Origin: an uncultured archaeon
Lineage (GTDB): Archaea > Thermoproteota > Nitrososphaeria_A > Caldarchaeales > Calditenuaceae
Length of the DNA: 54,744 nt
NCBI GenBank assembly: GCA_938017985.1
Contig: CALIKS010000001.1
Span: 1-54,744 of the forward strand
Direction: 5' to 3'
Shown: positions 9,327-18,830 of the stretch, piece after piece
Layout: every line of letters starts with the position of its first letter
How positions within the stretch are numbered: the first letter of the stretch is position 1
Notes under the pieces: generated by a model
What the model saw: only the letters and a program-made list of their open reading frames with translations
Database searches by the model: none
What the model was told of the DNA's origin: nothing
Position numbers and translations under genes: made by a program

Positions 9327-9376
9327 CTAGTAAATTTTCATGCATTAATAGTTATAAGTATTAAACCATTACGGAG

Positions 9377-10330
9377 CTATGTTACAAGAGCTTTTATCAC
9401 GTTTAGCCAAGCATTTGCCACGTTGAGGGGGTCATAGCCTCCCCCACCCATTGCCACTATTCTGCCTCTACATTTCTCCTCTGCTACATCTTTTAGTCTT
9501 TTTGCTGCATAATAATGAGAATTAGGAGTATACATAAGTCTAGTAATAGGGTCATCAATTATGCAATCTGCACCGCACTGAAAGAGAATTATATCGAAAT
9601 CTTGGCTTAAAAGAAACTCTAATCCTTTATCAAATGCTCCTTTAAAGGCCTCATCACCTGAGCCGGGCGGAAGTGGAATGTTTAATTTTTTTCCAATAGC
9701 ATTGCCCCTCCCTCTTTCATACTCATGTCCAGTCCCGGGATAGAGAGTTCGTCCATCTTGATGAATGTCTAAGAAAATTACGCGTGGATCATCTTCGAAC
9801 TCGTAGTAAACACCGTCTCCATGATGGGCATCAATATCTACGTAGGCTACTGAACGGCAGTTTCCCCTTGACAACGCGTACTCAATAGCGACTCCTGCAT
9901 CATTAAAGATACAGAAGCCTCCAGCTCTGTCGCGTCTTGCATGATGGAGGCCACCCATGGGGTTAAATCCTGAGCATGTTTCTCCGCTTAGCACCATCTT
10001 GAGAACACTCAGTGTTGAACCAACAGTGTAAGATGCCGCTTCATAGCATCCAGGATATGCCGGTGTATCACCGTAGTCCAAGTATCCATATCCTAGGCGG
10101 CATTTCTTCTCGACATAATCAATGTACTCTTCGTAGTGAAATAGGGCTATCTCTTCTCTACTTGCAAGTACTGGCTCTATGAATCTCACCTTATCCCTCA
10201 GCTCATCGATATTTCTGTCCAAGACCTCAAAGAACTTTATGAGTCTCTCCTTATTCATGGGGTGACTTCCTGGAAAACTATAACTAAGTAGCTGAGGGCC
10301 TCTAACAATTACAAACTTTCCCCTACTCAT
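9377..10330 (-). CDS. Histone deacetylase-family / acetoin utilisation-like deacetylase
   Basis: The sequence contains the hallmark class II HDAC/AcuC motifs: 'GGLHHARRDRAGGFCIFNDAGVAIEYAL' (charge-relay histidines), 'AYVDIDAHHGDGVYYEFEDD' (zinc-ligand Asp and His), 'FQCGADCIIDDP' (second Asp) and 'AMGGGGYDP'. The N-terminal 'SYSFPGSHPMNKERL' is the usual family start. These zinc enzymes remove acetyl or acyl groups from lysines or small amines; the archaeal substrate is not evident. I take ATG at 10330 (317 residues); a TTG at 10378 would add 16 residues that look unlike the family. It is divergent from the aldo/keto reductase gene. Confidence 0.9.
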   Translation of the reverse strand: MSRGKFVIVRGPQLLSYSFPGSHPMNKERLIKFFEVLDRNIDELRDKVRFIEPVLASREEIALFHYEEYIDYVEKKCRLGYGYLDYGDTPAYPGCYEAASYTVGSTLSVLKMVLSGETCSGFNPMGGLHHARRDRAGGFCIFNDAGVAIEYALSRGNCRSVAYVDIDAHHGDGVYYEFEDDPRVIFLDIHQDGRTLYPGTGHEYERGRGNAIGKKLNIPLPPGSGDEAFKGAFDKGLEFLLSQDFDIILFQCGADCIIDDPITRLMYTPNSHYYAAKRLKDVAEEKCRGRIVAMGGGGYDPLNVANAWLNVIKALVT

Positions 10331-10408
10331 TTTGATATAAATAGTGTTGTAGAACTTCTTAAAAATGCTTTTAACCAAGGAGAAATTACATCCTAAAAGG
10401 TATCAGTA

Positions 10409-11251
10409 ATGGAGCTTAGAAGATTAGGCAAAACCGGTGAGAAGATACCCGTGATTGGCATAGGTACTTGGAGAATCGGCGGAGACACTGCGCCTGATTA
10501 TAGCAAAGACAAAGAGGCTGTAGAAGCTATAAAATACGCTATCTCGCTGGGAATGACTCACATAGATACCGCAGAAATCTATGGCGCTGGGCACTCAGAG
10601 GAGATTGTCGGCAGAGCAATCAGGAATGTTAATAGAGAAGAAATATTCCTAGCTACAAAGGTTTGGCATACTAATCTGAGATACGACGATGTTTTAGCAG
10701 CATGCGAAAACAGTCTCAGGAGACTTAACGTCAAGTACATAGATCTTTATATGATTCATTGGCCTAATCCGTCAATCCCACTAGGAGAAACAATGAAGGC
10801 ATTGGAGAAGTTATTTAAAGATGGAAAAATTAGGTACATAGGTGTTAGTAACTTCAATGTTGAACAAATAGAGGAAGCGAGGCATTACTTATCCATCACA
10901 GATATAGTAGCAAACCAAGTCGAATACAACTTGTTTAATAGAGAAGTTGAGCGGGACCTACTTCCCTACTGCGAGAAGAATGGCATCACACTAACAGCTT
11001 ACAGACCGCTGGGAAAGGGTAGAATTGTGGAAGAAATAAACGACCCCAAGAGCAGAATTGGTAACACGCTTCGAAAACTCGCCACAAAATATGAAAGGAC
11101 ACCGATCCAAGTGGCCCTTAATTGGGTTATATGGCATGAATGCGTCGTCACAATACCGAAAGCAATACAGAAAAATCACATTGATGAAAATGCAGGTGGG
11201 GCCGGATGGAAGCTGAGTAAGATTGATTATAAAGAATTACTCAGTATATAA
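10409..11251 (+). CDS. Aldo/keto reductase
   Basis: This 280-residue protein has the AKR (beta/alpha)8-barrel motifs. The catalytic tetrad is visible: Asp in 'HIDTAEIYGAGHSEEIVG', Tyr in the same motif, Lys in 'FLATKVWHTNLRYD' and His in 'YIDLYMIHWPNPS'. 'YIGVSNFNVEQIEEA' and 'VANQVEYNLFNREVE' are the usual cofactor-site segments. It is a cytosolic NADPH-dependent carbonyl reductase of unknown substrate. Start is ATG at 10409. The gene ends in an A-rich spacer before the Lrp-type regulator; the two may be separately transcribed because a TATA-like box lies between them. Confidence 0.93.
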   Translation: MELRRLGKTGEKIPVIGIGTWRIGGDTAPDYSKDKEAVEAIKYAISLGMTHIDTAEIYGAGHSEEIVGRAIRNVNREEIFLATKVWHTNLRYDDVLAACENSLRRLNVKYIDLYMIHWPNPSIPLGETMKALEKLFKDGKIRYIGVSNFNVEQIEEARHYLSITDIVANQVEYNLFNREVERDLLPYCEKNGITLTAYRPLGKGRIVEEINDPKSRIGNTLRKLATKYERTPIQVALNWVIWHECVVTIPKAIQKNHIDENAGGAGWKLSKIDYKELLSI

Positions 11252-11288
11252 GGATAAATAAAAAACTTGAAAAAAACTTAGTAATAGT

Positions 11289-11296
11289 TTAAATAA
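11289..11296 (+). promoter_or_regulatory. TATA-like box upstream of Lrp-type regulator
   Basis: The A/T octamer 'tttaaata' lies about 37 nt before ATG 11330. An archaeal start point about 25 nt downstream would fall near 11315-11320, giving a short leader to ATG 11330 and arguing against the upstream GTG at 11303. Read by eye only. Confidence 0.4.
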
Positions 11297-11329
11297 TAAT
11301 AAGTGCACATACGAGTATTGAGAAAGATA

Positions 11330-11836
11330 ATGAAGAACAGGATCGATTCAAGAGATTTAGAGATATTACAGACATTGCAGAATGATGGGAGAGCTACCTA
11401 TTCAAGCATGGCTAGGCAGCTTAAAATTAGCGAAGCCGCAGTATATACACGTGTTAATCGACTCATAGAATCAGGATACATCAAAAAGTTTACTGCCATT
11501 TTGGATGAAAACAAGATTAACCTCAACATTGGTGCCTTTATCGGAATGAAAGTGAGTCCGAGTAAGTATGAGGCGGTTCTTAAACAATTGACACTTTATC
11601 CAGAGATACTAGAGATACATGACGTGACGGGCGATTATTATGCATTACTTAAGGTGAGAACCAGGGACAAGGAATCACTTGCTACACTGCTAGATAAGAT
11701 CGGGAAGCTTGATGGCGTGATATCCACAGAGACAAAGATAATATTAAGAACAATTAAGGAGACTACTGCACTTCCATTACAGCTGCTCTCCGGGATGAAA
11801 ACCACGCATACAATACCTACGAAAAGTATGACTTAA
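11330..11836 (+). CDS. Lrp/AsnC-family transcriptional regulator
   Basis: The 168-residue protein has an N-terminal helix-turn-helix ('RDLEILQTLQNDGRATYSSMARQLKISEAAVYTRVNRLIESGYIKKFTAIL') and a C-terminal RAM/effector-binding domain ('LTLYPEILEIHDVTGDYYALLKVRTRDKESLATLLDKI ... VISTETKIILRTIKET'). Lrp-type regulators act as dimers or octamers and often sense amino acids. A tail of about 20 residues after the RAM domain is not conserved. GTG at 11303 would give 177 residues, but the HTH position and the TATA-like box favour ATG at 11330. Targets are not evident. Confidence 0.9.
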   Translation: MKNRIDSRDLEILQTLQNDGRATYSSMARQLKISEAAVYTRVNRLIESGYIKKFTAILDENKINLNIGAFIGMKVSPSKYEAVLKQLTLYPEILEIHDVTGDYYALLKVRTRDKESLATLLDKIGKLDGVISTETKIILRTIKETTALPLQLLSGMKTTHTIPTKSMT

Positions 11837-11860
11837 AAGATGATCTTCAGGAAATTTAGT

Positions 11861-14380
11861 TTAGGCGAAGAATTGTTCGAGGCTCCCAATCCCAACTATT
11901 TTATCAAAATCTAGGTCGAGACTATCAAGTACTTGTTCAAAAGTGGACCGCATGTACTCAATATACTTCTCAATGTCTATTTGTTCCTTCCTAATTGGGT
12001 ATTTAGGATGAAGTGGGGCGACTCCTATACTATCTTTAGTCTTGACATAACTAATTATGTCTCCTGATGTGACTACTACATTTACTTGTTTCAACAGTCT
12101 AGCTGCTTTAACATGTTGTGGCGTTGTCTTAACGTAGCTTTCAGGCAGTTTTGAGAGCATCACGTTAAAGGCTAGATCCTCGAGTTTAAACTCTCTATTC
12201 TTTAGTTTTTTATACCAGTTCTTAATTAAGTCGGATATATGTTCTTTAGCGGCCTCTAAATCTTGTGGGGACTTTACGTTTTGCAGTTCCTGAAGCATTG
12301 AGTTGAAAGCTGCTCGTATAAACTCAGGTATGTGTCTTTTCTTACCTGTCAATCCCTTTACATCTACTACTCCTTTAGTCGTTAGTCCAAGATAGTTTTT
12401 CTTCCTCATGGAGAAGACAATATAGACATATTCTTTATCGACCTCAAGATCAAGTCCGAGATTTGAAGAGGTCCATTTAATTAAATCTTCAAGCATCTTT
12501 TCATCAGCATACTTAAGAAACAGCGAGTCCGTGTCACCATATATTACTATGCCACCTATTGATTTCACCTTACTTATGGTCTCCTTGAAGACGTACCTTC
12601 CAATAGCTGCTGTACTCTCAGCCAATGGTGGACAGTAGAGTGGAAATTCTTCAAAACCAAAAACACCATAACTAGCGTTAAGGAAAACTTTTATAGCCTT
12701 CTGAACAACGTCATACCAAATACGTTGTTCAGGAGCCAAAGATTTATCACTACTCTTCGGTTTATAAAATCCGACTCTGACATCACGCAAAGCGCCGATA
12801 ATTAAGCTTTGAAGACCTTTAACCTTAGAACACACCCAATGCTCAGTTTCAGGTATTTTATTTGTTTTGCATTCGTCATGTGGACATCTAATCGTCTCGT
12901 AGCTAAGATTCCATCTCTTAAGTGCAGAGGGATAAAGAGATGCGAAGTCTAGCACCTTTACGTCAAAATGTATTCCTGGTACGGGTTCGTATACAATTGC
13001 TCCTCGATATTTCTTTCCTTCTATAATGGCTTTTGTCGTTGTTCCTCCCTTTGCTGACAATATGTCTTCAGGCTTAGGGATTAGCCATTCTCTCCTCCTG
13101 TGTTCATAGTATAGCAGGTTCTTAATCCATCCTGAGACGCCGTGTCGACATAGGTCCTCCAGTGGTAATCTACTGATTCTTGCGAGAACAAATATTAGCC
13201 GTAACAGAAGCTTATTATTAACCGTCAAGAAATCATAGACTAGTTCCGCATCACCAAAGCTATACTCGGCAAGCTCTAAATCACTTAGCTCTGAGATAGG
13301 TTTCTCGAGCTTCACTTTTCCTTTACCAAGTAAAGACTGTGCTATGGCCTCAAGCGTATGTTCGCGATACTTATTGTCAAATGCATACACCTGTACTGAT
13401 TTATTTAAGAAAAAGCTATAGAGGTCAATATGGACTCCAGTAATAAATGTAGCTCCTTCACGTCCAATCACTATGGGGTTCTTCTCATGAGGAATTCCGA
13501 GTTTGTTAGCCCTGTTATAGAGATAGGGGAGGTCAAATTCATCCCCGTTAAATGTCGCAACCACCGCATACTCGCCTAGAATTGAGAAGACATCTTCAAT
13601 CATTTCTTTCTCAGAGTCATAGAATTTTAATTCAAAGTTGGTTTGTTCTCGACTCTCTACTGTCTGCCCCCTCCTCAGCATGAATACAGTTCTCCTACCA
13701 TCTGAGCCACAAATCGATACTGCTATTACCTTGTCCTCTGCCTTAGTAGCGCTTGGCACCCTAGTAGCCACTGGGCTCAGTACTTCAATGTCCAAAGATG
13801 CGTAAGGAGGGTCTGGTTGCTCGGCCTCTAGTAGTCTTATCCAATATGCAACTTCTTCATAATCTTCAGGTCTAAGATTCTTAATTCTCTTAGCTATTTC
13901 CATCGCCTCATCAATGCTAAGAGTTACTGGCTCTATGCCGTTATTGCCAACTCGGTAGGGCAGCCCTACAATCAATGACCTGTCATAAAGATAATTTATA
14001 TGATATGGAATGTCTGCTTCCCAAGCTGGTATTTTTTCCCTGACTGATTCAGACTTTCCACCTATCGTCAACGGATCTTTTGCAACCACTTTTGTCATTT
14101 CTACGTATTCATGCCTTAATGCATCAAACTTTTTTACTCGCTCAAACTTAAGAATGCTTGACATTAACGGCTGGAGCACTTTTTCAGCCTCAGTTGGTGA
14201 GAGAGTTGTCAGGCAGTATGGGAGATGTCCTGTCTCGTCATAAATCTGCTTGACGCGCTTAGATGTGTGGTCATACATTTTCAGGTATGCCCTACCCTTT
14301 GTGCCATCGTATCCGCATGAGAGTAGAAATAATAATTGTTCTTGACTGTCTTTAAATTCTTGGTCAAGTCTTAGCTGCAT
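11861..14380 (-). CDS. polB: Family B DNA polymerase
   Basis: This replicative-type polymerase of about 839 residues has intact proofreading motifs: Exo I 'ASLDIEVLSP', Exo II 'VATFNGDEFDLPYLYNRA' and Exo III 'EYSFGDAELVYDF'. Its polymerase motifs are A 'DFASLYPSALKRW', B 'KVFLNASYGVFGFEEF' and C 'YGDTDSLF'. All catalytic aspartates are present and there is no intein. It copies DNA 5'-3' at the fork with PCNA. ATG at 14407 would add nine residues; I prefer ATG at 14380 because the family N-terminus starts close to 'MQLRLDQEF' and a TTTATA box at about 14412-14420 (minus) would place the transcript start near 14390. The lineage class (B1 or B3) is not decided. Confidence 0.95.
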   Translation of the reverse strand: MQLRLDQEFKDSQEQLLFLLSCGYDGTKGRAYLKMYDHTSKRVKQIYDETGHLPYCLTTLSPTEAEKVLQPLMSSILKFERVKKFDALRHEYVEMTKVVAKDPLTIGGKSESVREKIPAWEADIPYHINYLYDRSLIVGLPYRVGNNGIEPVTLSIDEAMEIAKRIKNLRPEDYEEVAYWIRLLEAEQPDPPYASLDIEVLSPVATRVPSATKAEDKVIAVSICGSDGRRTVFMLRRGQTVESREQTNFELKFYDSEKEMIEDVFSILGEYAVVATFNGDEFDLPYLYNRANKLGIPHEKNPIVIGREGATFITGVHIDLYSFFLNKSVQVYAFDNKYREHTLEAIAQSLLGKGKVKLEKPISELSDLELAEYSFGDAELVYDFLTVNNKLLLRLIFVLARISRLPLEDLCRHGVSGWIKNLLYYEHRRREWLIPKPEDILSAKGGTTTKAIIEGKKYRGAIVYEPVPGIHFDVKVLDFASLYPSALKRWNLSYETIRCPHDECKTNKIPETEHWVCSKVKGLQSLIIGALRDVRVGFYKPKSSDKSLAPEQRIWYDVVQKAIKVFLNASYGVFGFEEFPLYCPPLAESTAAIGRYVFKETISKVKSIGGIVIYGDTDSLFLKYADEKMLEDLIKWTSSNLGLDLEVDKEYVYIVFSMRKKNYLGLTTKGVVDVKGLTGKKRHIPEFIRAAFNSMLQELQNVKSPQDLEAAKEHISDLIKNWYKKLKNREFKLEDLAFNVMLSKLPESYVKTTPQHVKAARLLKQVNVVVTSGDIISYVKTKDSIGVAPLHPKYPIRKEQIDIEKYIEYMRSTFEQVLDSLDLDFDKIVGIGSLEQFFA

Positions 14381-14509
14381 GATTACTAACAAGTTATATA
14401 TAGACACTCTCTATAAACTTTTACATAAATAGGCTCTCCCTAATTCATATTAATACAAATTGATGCTCACAAGTTATATAATAGAATCAATGCTACAAGC
14501 ATAGGCATA

Positions 14510-16771
14510 ATGAGAAATAAACAAGTGCTCTTCTTATCGATGCTATCAGGACTGATTGTTAGATTATTGGTAGCTCCGTTTACTGGACATGGATGGGATA
14601 TGTATGTCTGGCTTAAGAGCGGAGAGTTATTCTTGTACTCCGGGACAAATATATATGAAATTTCTGATGTAGCTGGTTTTCCATGGGGGTTTTATGCCTA
14701 CCCACCCCTATGGCTCTATTGGTTAGCTGCAGCTCAGTTATTAACAACGAGTTTTAGTCTCTCCATCAATGAACACATTATTCTAATCAAGTTGCCAATC
14801 ATTATTTCTGATATTCTGAGTGGATATTTACTCTATTTATTATTATTGAGGCTGAGAATTGACGAAAAGTTAAGCATTAGAATATCTATATTGTTTCTAT
14901 TTAATCCCTTGATAATTTTTGTCTCATCCGTCTGGGGAATGTTTGACTCTATCGCTACACTGTTCGTCTTACTATCATTACTATTGTTGATGAAGAATCA
15001 TGATTACACATCTATTCTCCTTCTAGGAATTGGAGCTGCAATCAAGATTTATCCCGCACTTCTTCTTCCATGTCTATTGATTTATATATACGATAAAAAA
15101 AGAAAATTAATAAAATCACTAATTATGGGATGTCTAATCTTCTCATTACCATTAATAATTTTCTCTTTTCCATATTTGTTTTCTCTTAATGCATACATCA
15201 CTAAACTATTTTACCATACATCTAATATTGGTCAATTTAATATTTGGACATTAATTACTCCTTTACTCAGCACTGAGATAAGCACGATTATTAGCATGAT
15301 ATTGTTTGTTACTTTTTATGGATACTACATTATTAAGAATAGAGGGGTACTTTCGCTCAGAGAACATTCAGTCAAAACATTTACGGCAATCTTGGCAGTT
15401 TTTCTCGCAACATCGATAAAGGTTAACGTACAGTACTTAACATGGATTATACCTCTAATGTTAATAGAACTCGCTGTCGACAAATATAGGAGGAAATTCA
15501 ATACAACTTCATTCATTATTATTAATCTAATGGGGATTGTTTTTATCGCTGCTTTTAGTCAACTAATAAGTTTTGACTTAGGCTCATTAGGAAGGGTTAA
15601 CAGTCTCGTGGTTTCTGAGAACTTTGTTGTCGGTGGTTTAATACTGTCTTCAGCGGGTGTTGCAGGATGGAGATTTATCTTAATGATGCTTGAATATTTG
15701 GGACTATCAAGGGTTAAGGAAGTACTTACTGGGAAAATAGGCGTGTCCCTAATTTTAATACTCTTATTGTTGTCTCTTTCACTGTTTCCATCTCCTGTCG
15801 GCATCGAGCTGCCGCGAGGTAATGTTAGAATTGCTGTTCCTGAAAGTGTACACTCGTTATTCATAGACGGAGATGTGTATCTTTCATCTGATGAGCATAA
15901 AAGGTTGGCGAGCTTCAATATAATTGTTTTTCCGTTTTCTTTGGACTTCTTTAACCAATATGAAGGTTACGTGCCTGATGAATCTGTTAACAATTACATG
16001 AAATTTAGAATAGACACTTCTGAGCTTAGAATGAGTCATTTAAGAAGAATTGTGCGAAATCTAAAGAGCAATGATATACGTGTACTCATCGGAGTTTTTA
16101 TTTCGCCCCGCCAAGAACTCGTTAGTTACGGTATACACGGATATTCTTCTGAATGGTTAATTAATAATCATCCCGAGGTAATAAAAAATGGTAAAGTCCA
16201 TTTTGGAGAAATCATAAACGAGTCAAATAGGCAGATGAAATATAGTTCTTATATTGCGGGAAAGATAGCAAGAGTTATTGAAGACTTTGATTTTGATGGA
16301 TTATATATATTGACTGAGCCGGAAGGAATTAGGACAATAAATGATGTAGATGCTATAATGCCATTAATAATTGATGCTAGAAAAGAGCTCGGCATAGATA
16401 AAATAGTCATCATTGATAGAGTCGACCCATTTCTTCCAAGCGATGCATTAATAAAAATAATGACTCAATGTGATTATGTCGTGCTTCATACATCGCCTTG
16501 GATTGATGGAATGCAATATGGAACACGTGCTAATAGAACGATTGAAATGTATTATCAACGGATAAAGCAGCTCAAGGAAGAGTTACCGAGTAAAAGATGG
16601 TCTCAGCTTCTATACTCAATCTATACTTTAGATATGACTAGTGGGTGGCTAACACCTGCGCTTGAAATACAGCTCGAAGTGGATACTTATAGTAATTTAT
16701 TAAATAACGGATACTCAATTTATTACGCGTCACGATACTTGCCATATAGATTGAATCTTAGAGAATCTTAA
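14510..16771 (+). CDS. Polytopic GT-C-type membrane protein fused to an extracytoplasmic barrel-like domain
   Basis: Residues 1 to about 430 are strongly hydrophobic with roughly ten or more membrane segments. The first loop contains 'APFTGHGWDMYVWLKSGELF' and 'YAYPPLWLYWLAAA', the pattern of GT-C mannosyltransferase/GT87-like enzymes that use lipid-linked sugars, with acidic residues in the first outer loop. Residues about 455-753 are soluble and resemble a (beta/alpha)8 glycoside hydrolase-like domain: 'LFIDGDVYLSSDEH', 'YSSYIAGKIARVIEDFDFDGLYILTEPEGI', 'DYVVLHTSPWIDG'. The fusion is unusual and I cannot name the activity. It is followed by a flippase-like membrane protein and a GT2, suggesting cell-surface glycan or N-glycan synthesis. 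Start ATG at 14510. Confidence 0.75.
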   Translation: MRNKQVLFLSMLSGLIVRLLVAPFTGHGWDMYVWLKSGELFLYSGTNIYEISDVAGFPWGFYAYPPLWLYWLAAAQLLTTSFSLSINEHIILIKLPIIISDILSGYLLYLLLLRLRIDEKLSIRISILFLFNPLIIFVSSVWGMFDSIATLFVLLSLLLLMKNHDYTSILLLGIGAAIKIYPALLLPCLLIYIYDKKRKLIKSLIMGCLIFSLPLIIFSFPYLFSLNAYITKLFYHTSNIGQFNIWTLITPLLSTEISTIISMILFVTFYGYYIIKNRGVLSLREHSVKTFTAILAVFLATSIKVNVQYLTWIIPLMLIELAVDKYRRKFNTTSFIIINLMGIVFIAAFSQLISFDLGSLGRVNSLVVSENFVVGGLILSSAGVAGWRFILMMLEYLGLSRVKEVLTGKIGVSLILILLLLSLSLFPSPVGIELPRGNVRIAVPESVHSLFIDGDVYLSSDEHKRLASFNIIVFPFSLDFFNQYEGYVPDESVNNYMKFRIDTSELRMSHLRRIVRNLKSNDIRVLIGVFISPRQELVSYGIHGYSSEWLINNHPEVIKNGKVHFGEIINESNRQMKYSSYIAGKIARVIEDFDFDGLYILTEPEGIRTINDVDAIMPLIIDARKELGIDKIVIIDRVDPFLPSDALIKIMTQCDYVVLHTSPWIDGMQYGTRANRTIEMYYQRIKQLKEELPSKRWSQLLYSIYTLDMTSGWLTPALEIQLEVDTYSNLLNNGYSIYYASRYLPYRLNLRES

Positions 16772-16792
16772 TTTTTTAGGCATATTTAACCG

Positions 16793-17821
16793 TTAAGTTT
16801 TCTCCTTTTTTATAAAAAACCGTATTGATAGTAACAAGCAAATAAACGTTATTATCAATGTTGTGATATGTGTTGCTAATCTCCAAGCCACGACAGCTTG
16901 TCCTGCCCACTCACCCGTCAATGAATGTACAAATAAAGAGACACCTAGCTCAGTTGTGCCGGAGCCTCCTAGCGTTATAGGCAGTGTCCCCAAAGCTGTT
17001 CCAGAATAAACTGCTAGTAATGATTGATAAAAACTAAGCTTAATACCGCTAGCAGAATAAATTAAATAGACTGAGAGTCCATAGATAACAGCCAACACTA
17101 TGGTAAGTAATATAGTTATGATAAGTAGTTTCTTATTTACTGATGAATGAAAATACTTGACTGAAGATGAGAAGGATTCATAAGTCGTTTTTAGCCAGTT
17201 GACGATTTTAATAAATAAGGGATGCCGGTCTAGCTTGCTTAAAATTTTATCCAGAAAGCGAGGAATGCCTCTTTGATAAAAAGCTGAGAGGAATACTGTT
17301 AAGTAGAATAGAAGGATGGGGAGAGCTATTGTTAATAGTAGAAATGCTAAAGCGGCGTCTCCTCTTATAAAGGCATCAATGGCTGCTACAATGTTTATCG
17401 ATGTACCTATAAAGACGTCGTAAAAAGTCTCGGAGTAAGAAATCCAAATAGCTCTGCCACTATCTAATCCACGCTTTACTAAATATCCTATGCGGAAAAT
17501 TTCATCACCGATGTATGAGAGCGATGTAGCGGCTATAAACTCGCTTCCAACCCTAATAGTTATGCATTCATGAATCTTGGTCTGGAAGCTTACTTTTGAG
17601 GCCTTAAGCAAAATGTAGAATCTTAGTCCTTGTAGTAATAGCCTAATAATTATTAAAGACGAGACTAATATTATTGGCTTGACTCCTATATTTATTATAT
17701 TATCTATACTTAATCCTAAAAAAATATAATAAATCCAGGGTGTCGATATTCCAACTATTACTCCGGCTATCAATAATTTCCAAGAAATCCTATTTTGGTT
17801 GGACTTTAGGAACCGAAGCAT
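16793..17821 (-). CDS. Flippase-like / LPG-synthase-TM family (UPF0104) membrane protein
   Basis: The 342-residue protein has about eight predicted membrane spans ('LLIAGVIVGISTPWIYYIFLGL', 'LLIITILLTIVLAVIYGLSVYLIY' and others). It carries family segments 'AATSLSYIGDEIFRIGYLVKRGLDSGRAIWISYSETFYDVF' and 'GTALGTLPITLGGSGTTELGV', which match the AglD/lysylphosphatidylglycerol synthetase TM region family. Archaeal members often accompany glycosyltransferases and are thought to handle lipid-linked intermediates. It is divergent from the GT2 gene (ATG starts 53 nt apart) and convergent with the GT-C fusion gene. Confidence 0.8.
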   Translation of the reverse strand: MLRFLKSNQNRISWKLLIAGVIVGISTPWIYYIFLGLSIDNIINIGVKPIILVSSLIIIRLLLQGLRFYILLKASKVSFQTKIHECITIRVGSEFIAATSLSYIGDEIFRIGYLVKRGLDSGRAIWISYSETFYDVFIGTSINIVAAIDAFIRGDAALAFLLLTIALPILLFYLTVFLSAFYQRGIPRFLDKILSKLDRHPLFIKIVNWLKTTYESFSSSVKYFHSSVNKKLLIITILLTIVLAVIYGLSVYLIYSASGIKLSFYQSLLAVYSGTALGTLPITLGGSGTTELGVSLFVHSLTGEWAGQAVVAWRLATHITTLIITFICLLLSIRFFIKKEKT

Positions 17822-17850
17822 TATTTATCCAAAGAAAAATAATTATTGTG

Positions 17851-17858
17851 TTTTATAC
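17851..17858 (+). promoter_or_regulatory. TATA-like box for GT2 gene
   Basis: The octamer 'ttttatac' is centred about 20 nt before ATG 17874. It fits a leaderless or nearly leaderless transcript and supports 17874 rather than the upstream in-frame ATG at 17799, which lies inside the divergent gene. Visual call only. Confidence 0.4.
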
Positions 17859-17873
17859 TTTTTTAGTAAGGAG

Positions 17874-18761
17874 ATGCGTTCTGTCTCATTCGGCATTCCA
17901 TCTTATAATGAATCTCAAAATGTAATTAGAATAGTGGAGATGATCAGTAATCAGTCTCTTCCGGCACATATCAGCATTAAAGAGATAATCATTGTAGACG
18001 ATAGCGACGAGAATGAGTATGGCGCCTTAATGAATGGGCTTCGAAAATTTCGAGCTTTACCTCTTAGAGTTATTCATAACTCTTCCCGTCTTGGAGTAGC
18101 TAATGCTTGGAATATCCTTTTTTCCCTGATTGATGGCGACGTATTAGTTTTGTATGATGCCGACGTTAAAATTATGGCCGAAACGACATATAGGCTATTA
18201 AGACCCATGCTTCATGATGATAGTATTGGGCTTGTGGCTGCATGTACCAGACCATTACCTAGCCCTTCACTTGCAGGCATGATGACTACTTTTATCACTG
18301 ACTGGCTTGGCGAGATTAGAACATACTATCCATTCTCGAAGTATCTGGCTATGGGCCGAGGAATTGCAGTTAAGAGAGCAGTCGTTCAAAATCTTAGGAT
18401 TCCCAACCATGTGATATCAGTAGACCTATACCTTCAGCTATTTACTATAAGTCTTGGCTTCAGAACCGCATACGCGTCTGATGCAATAATCGAGTTCAAG
18501 ACCCCTGATTGTTTAATCGAGGCTATATCTCAGGTACTTAGGGGCTACTGTGGGCATAGGCAGTTAAAAAACGTTACGAATAAAATATTATCTGAACCGC
18601 CGATTAGCACTCAGGTTAAATTTGTGTTCAATGTAGCTAAGCGTAGCCTCAGGAGGACGCTTGCGACATTATTAGGATATTCTTTAGTTCCTTTCTTTTT
18701 TCCAAAGATTTACAGGGATTCTTGTAGCTGTTTATGGAGAGTTGCTAGGACTACTAAATAA
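17874..18761 (+). CDS. Glycosyltransferase family 2
   Basis: The protein has 295 residues. It begins 'MRSVSFGIPSYNESQNVIRIVEMI', the classical GT-A family 2 N-terminus, with 'IKEIIIVDDSDENEYG' and the metal-binding 'DVLVLYDADVKI' (DxD-like DAD). The C-terminal part is less conserved and has weak hydrophobic stretches near the end. It probably transfers a sugar from a nucleotide donor to a lipid or glycan acceptor in the same pathway as the two preceding membrane proteins. An upstream ATG at 17799 would add 25 residues that precede the GT2 fold and overlap the divergent gene, so I reject it. Confidence 0.87.
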   Translation: MRSVSFGIPSYNESQNVIRIVEMISNQSLPAHISIKEIIIVDDSDENEYGALMNGLRKFRALPLRVIHNSSRLGVANAWNILFSLIDGDVLVLYDADVKIMAETTYRLLRPMLHDDSIGLVAACTRPLPSPSLAGMMTTFITDWLGEIRTYYPFSKYLAMGRGIAVKRAVVQNLRIPNHVISVDLYLQLFTISLGFRTAYASDAIIEFKTPDCLIEAISQVLRGYCGHRQLKNVTNKILSEPPISTQVKFVFNVAKRSLRRTLATLLGYSLVPFFFPKIYRDSCSCLWRVARTTK

Positions 18762-18830
18762 TGAGGACTTTTCGCGAAAATTCATAAGAATATAGTTAAT
18801 TAGGGGTAAATCAATACTGTTTGCTGTCAG

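Noticed and set aside
17799-17873. GT2 gene starting at ATG 17799
   Set aside because: It would overlap the divergent flippase-like gene and add 25 residues before the normal family N-terminus; ATG 17874 with its TATA box is better.
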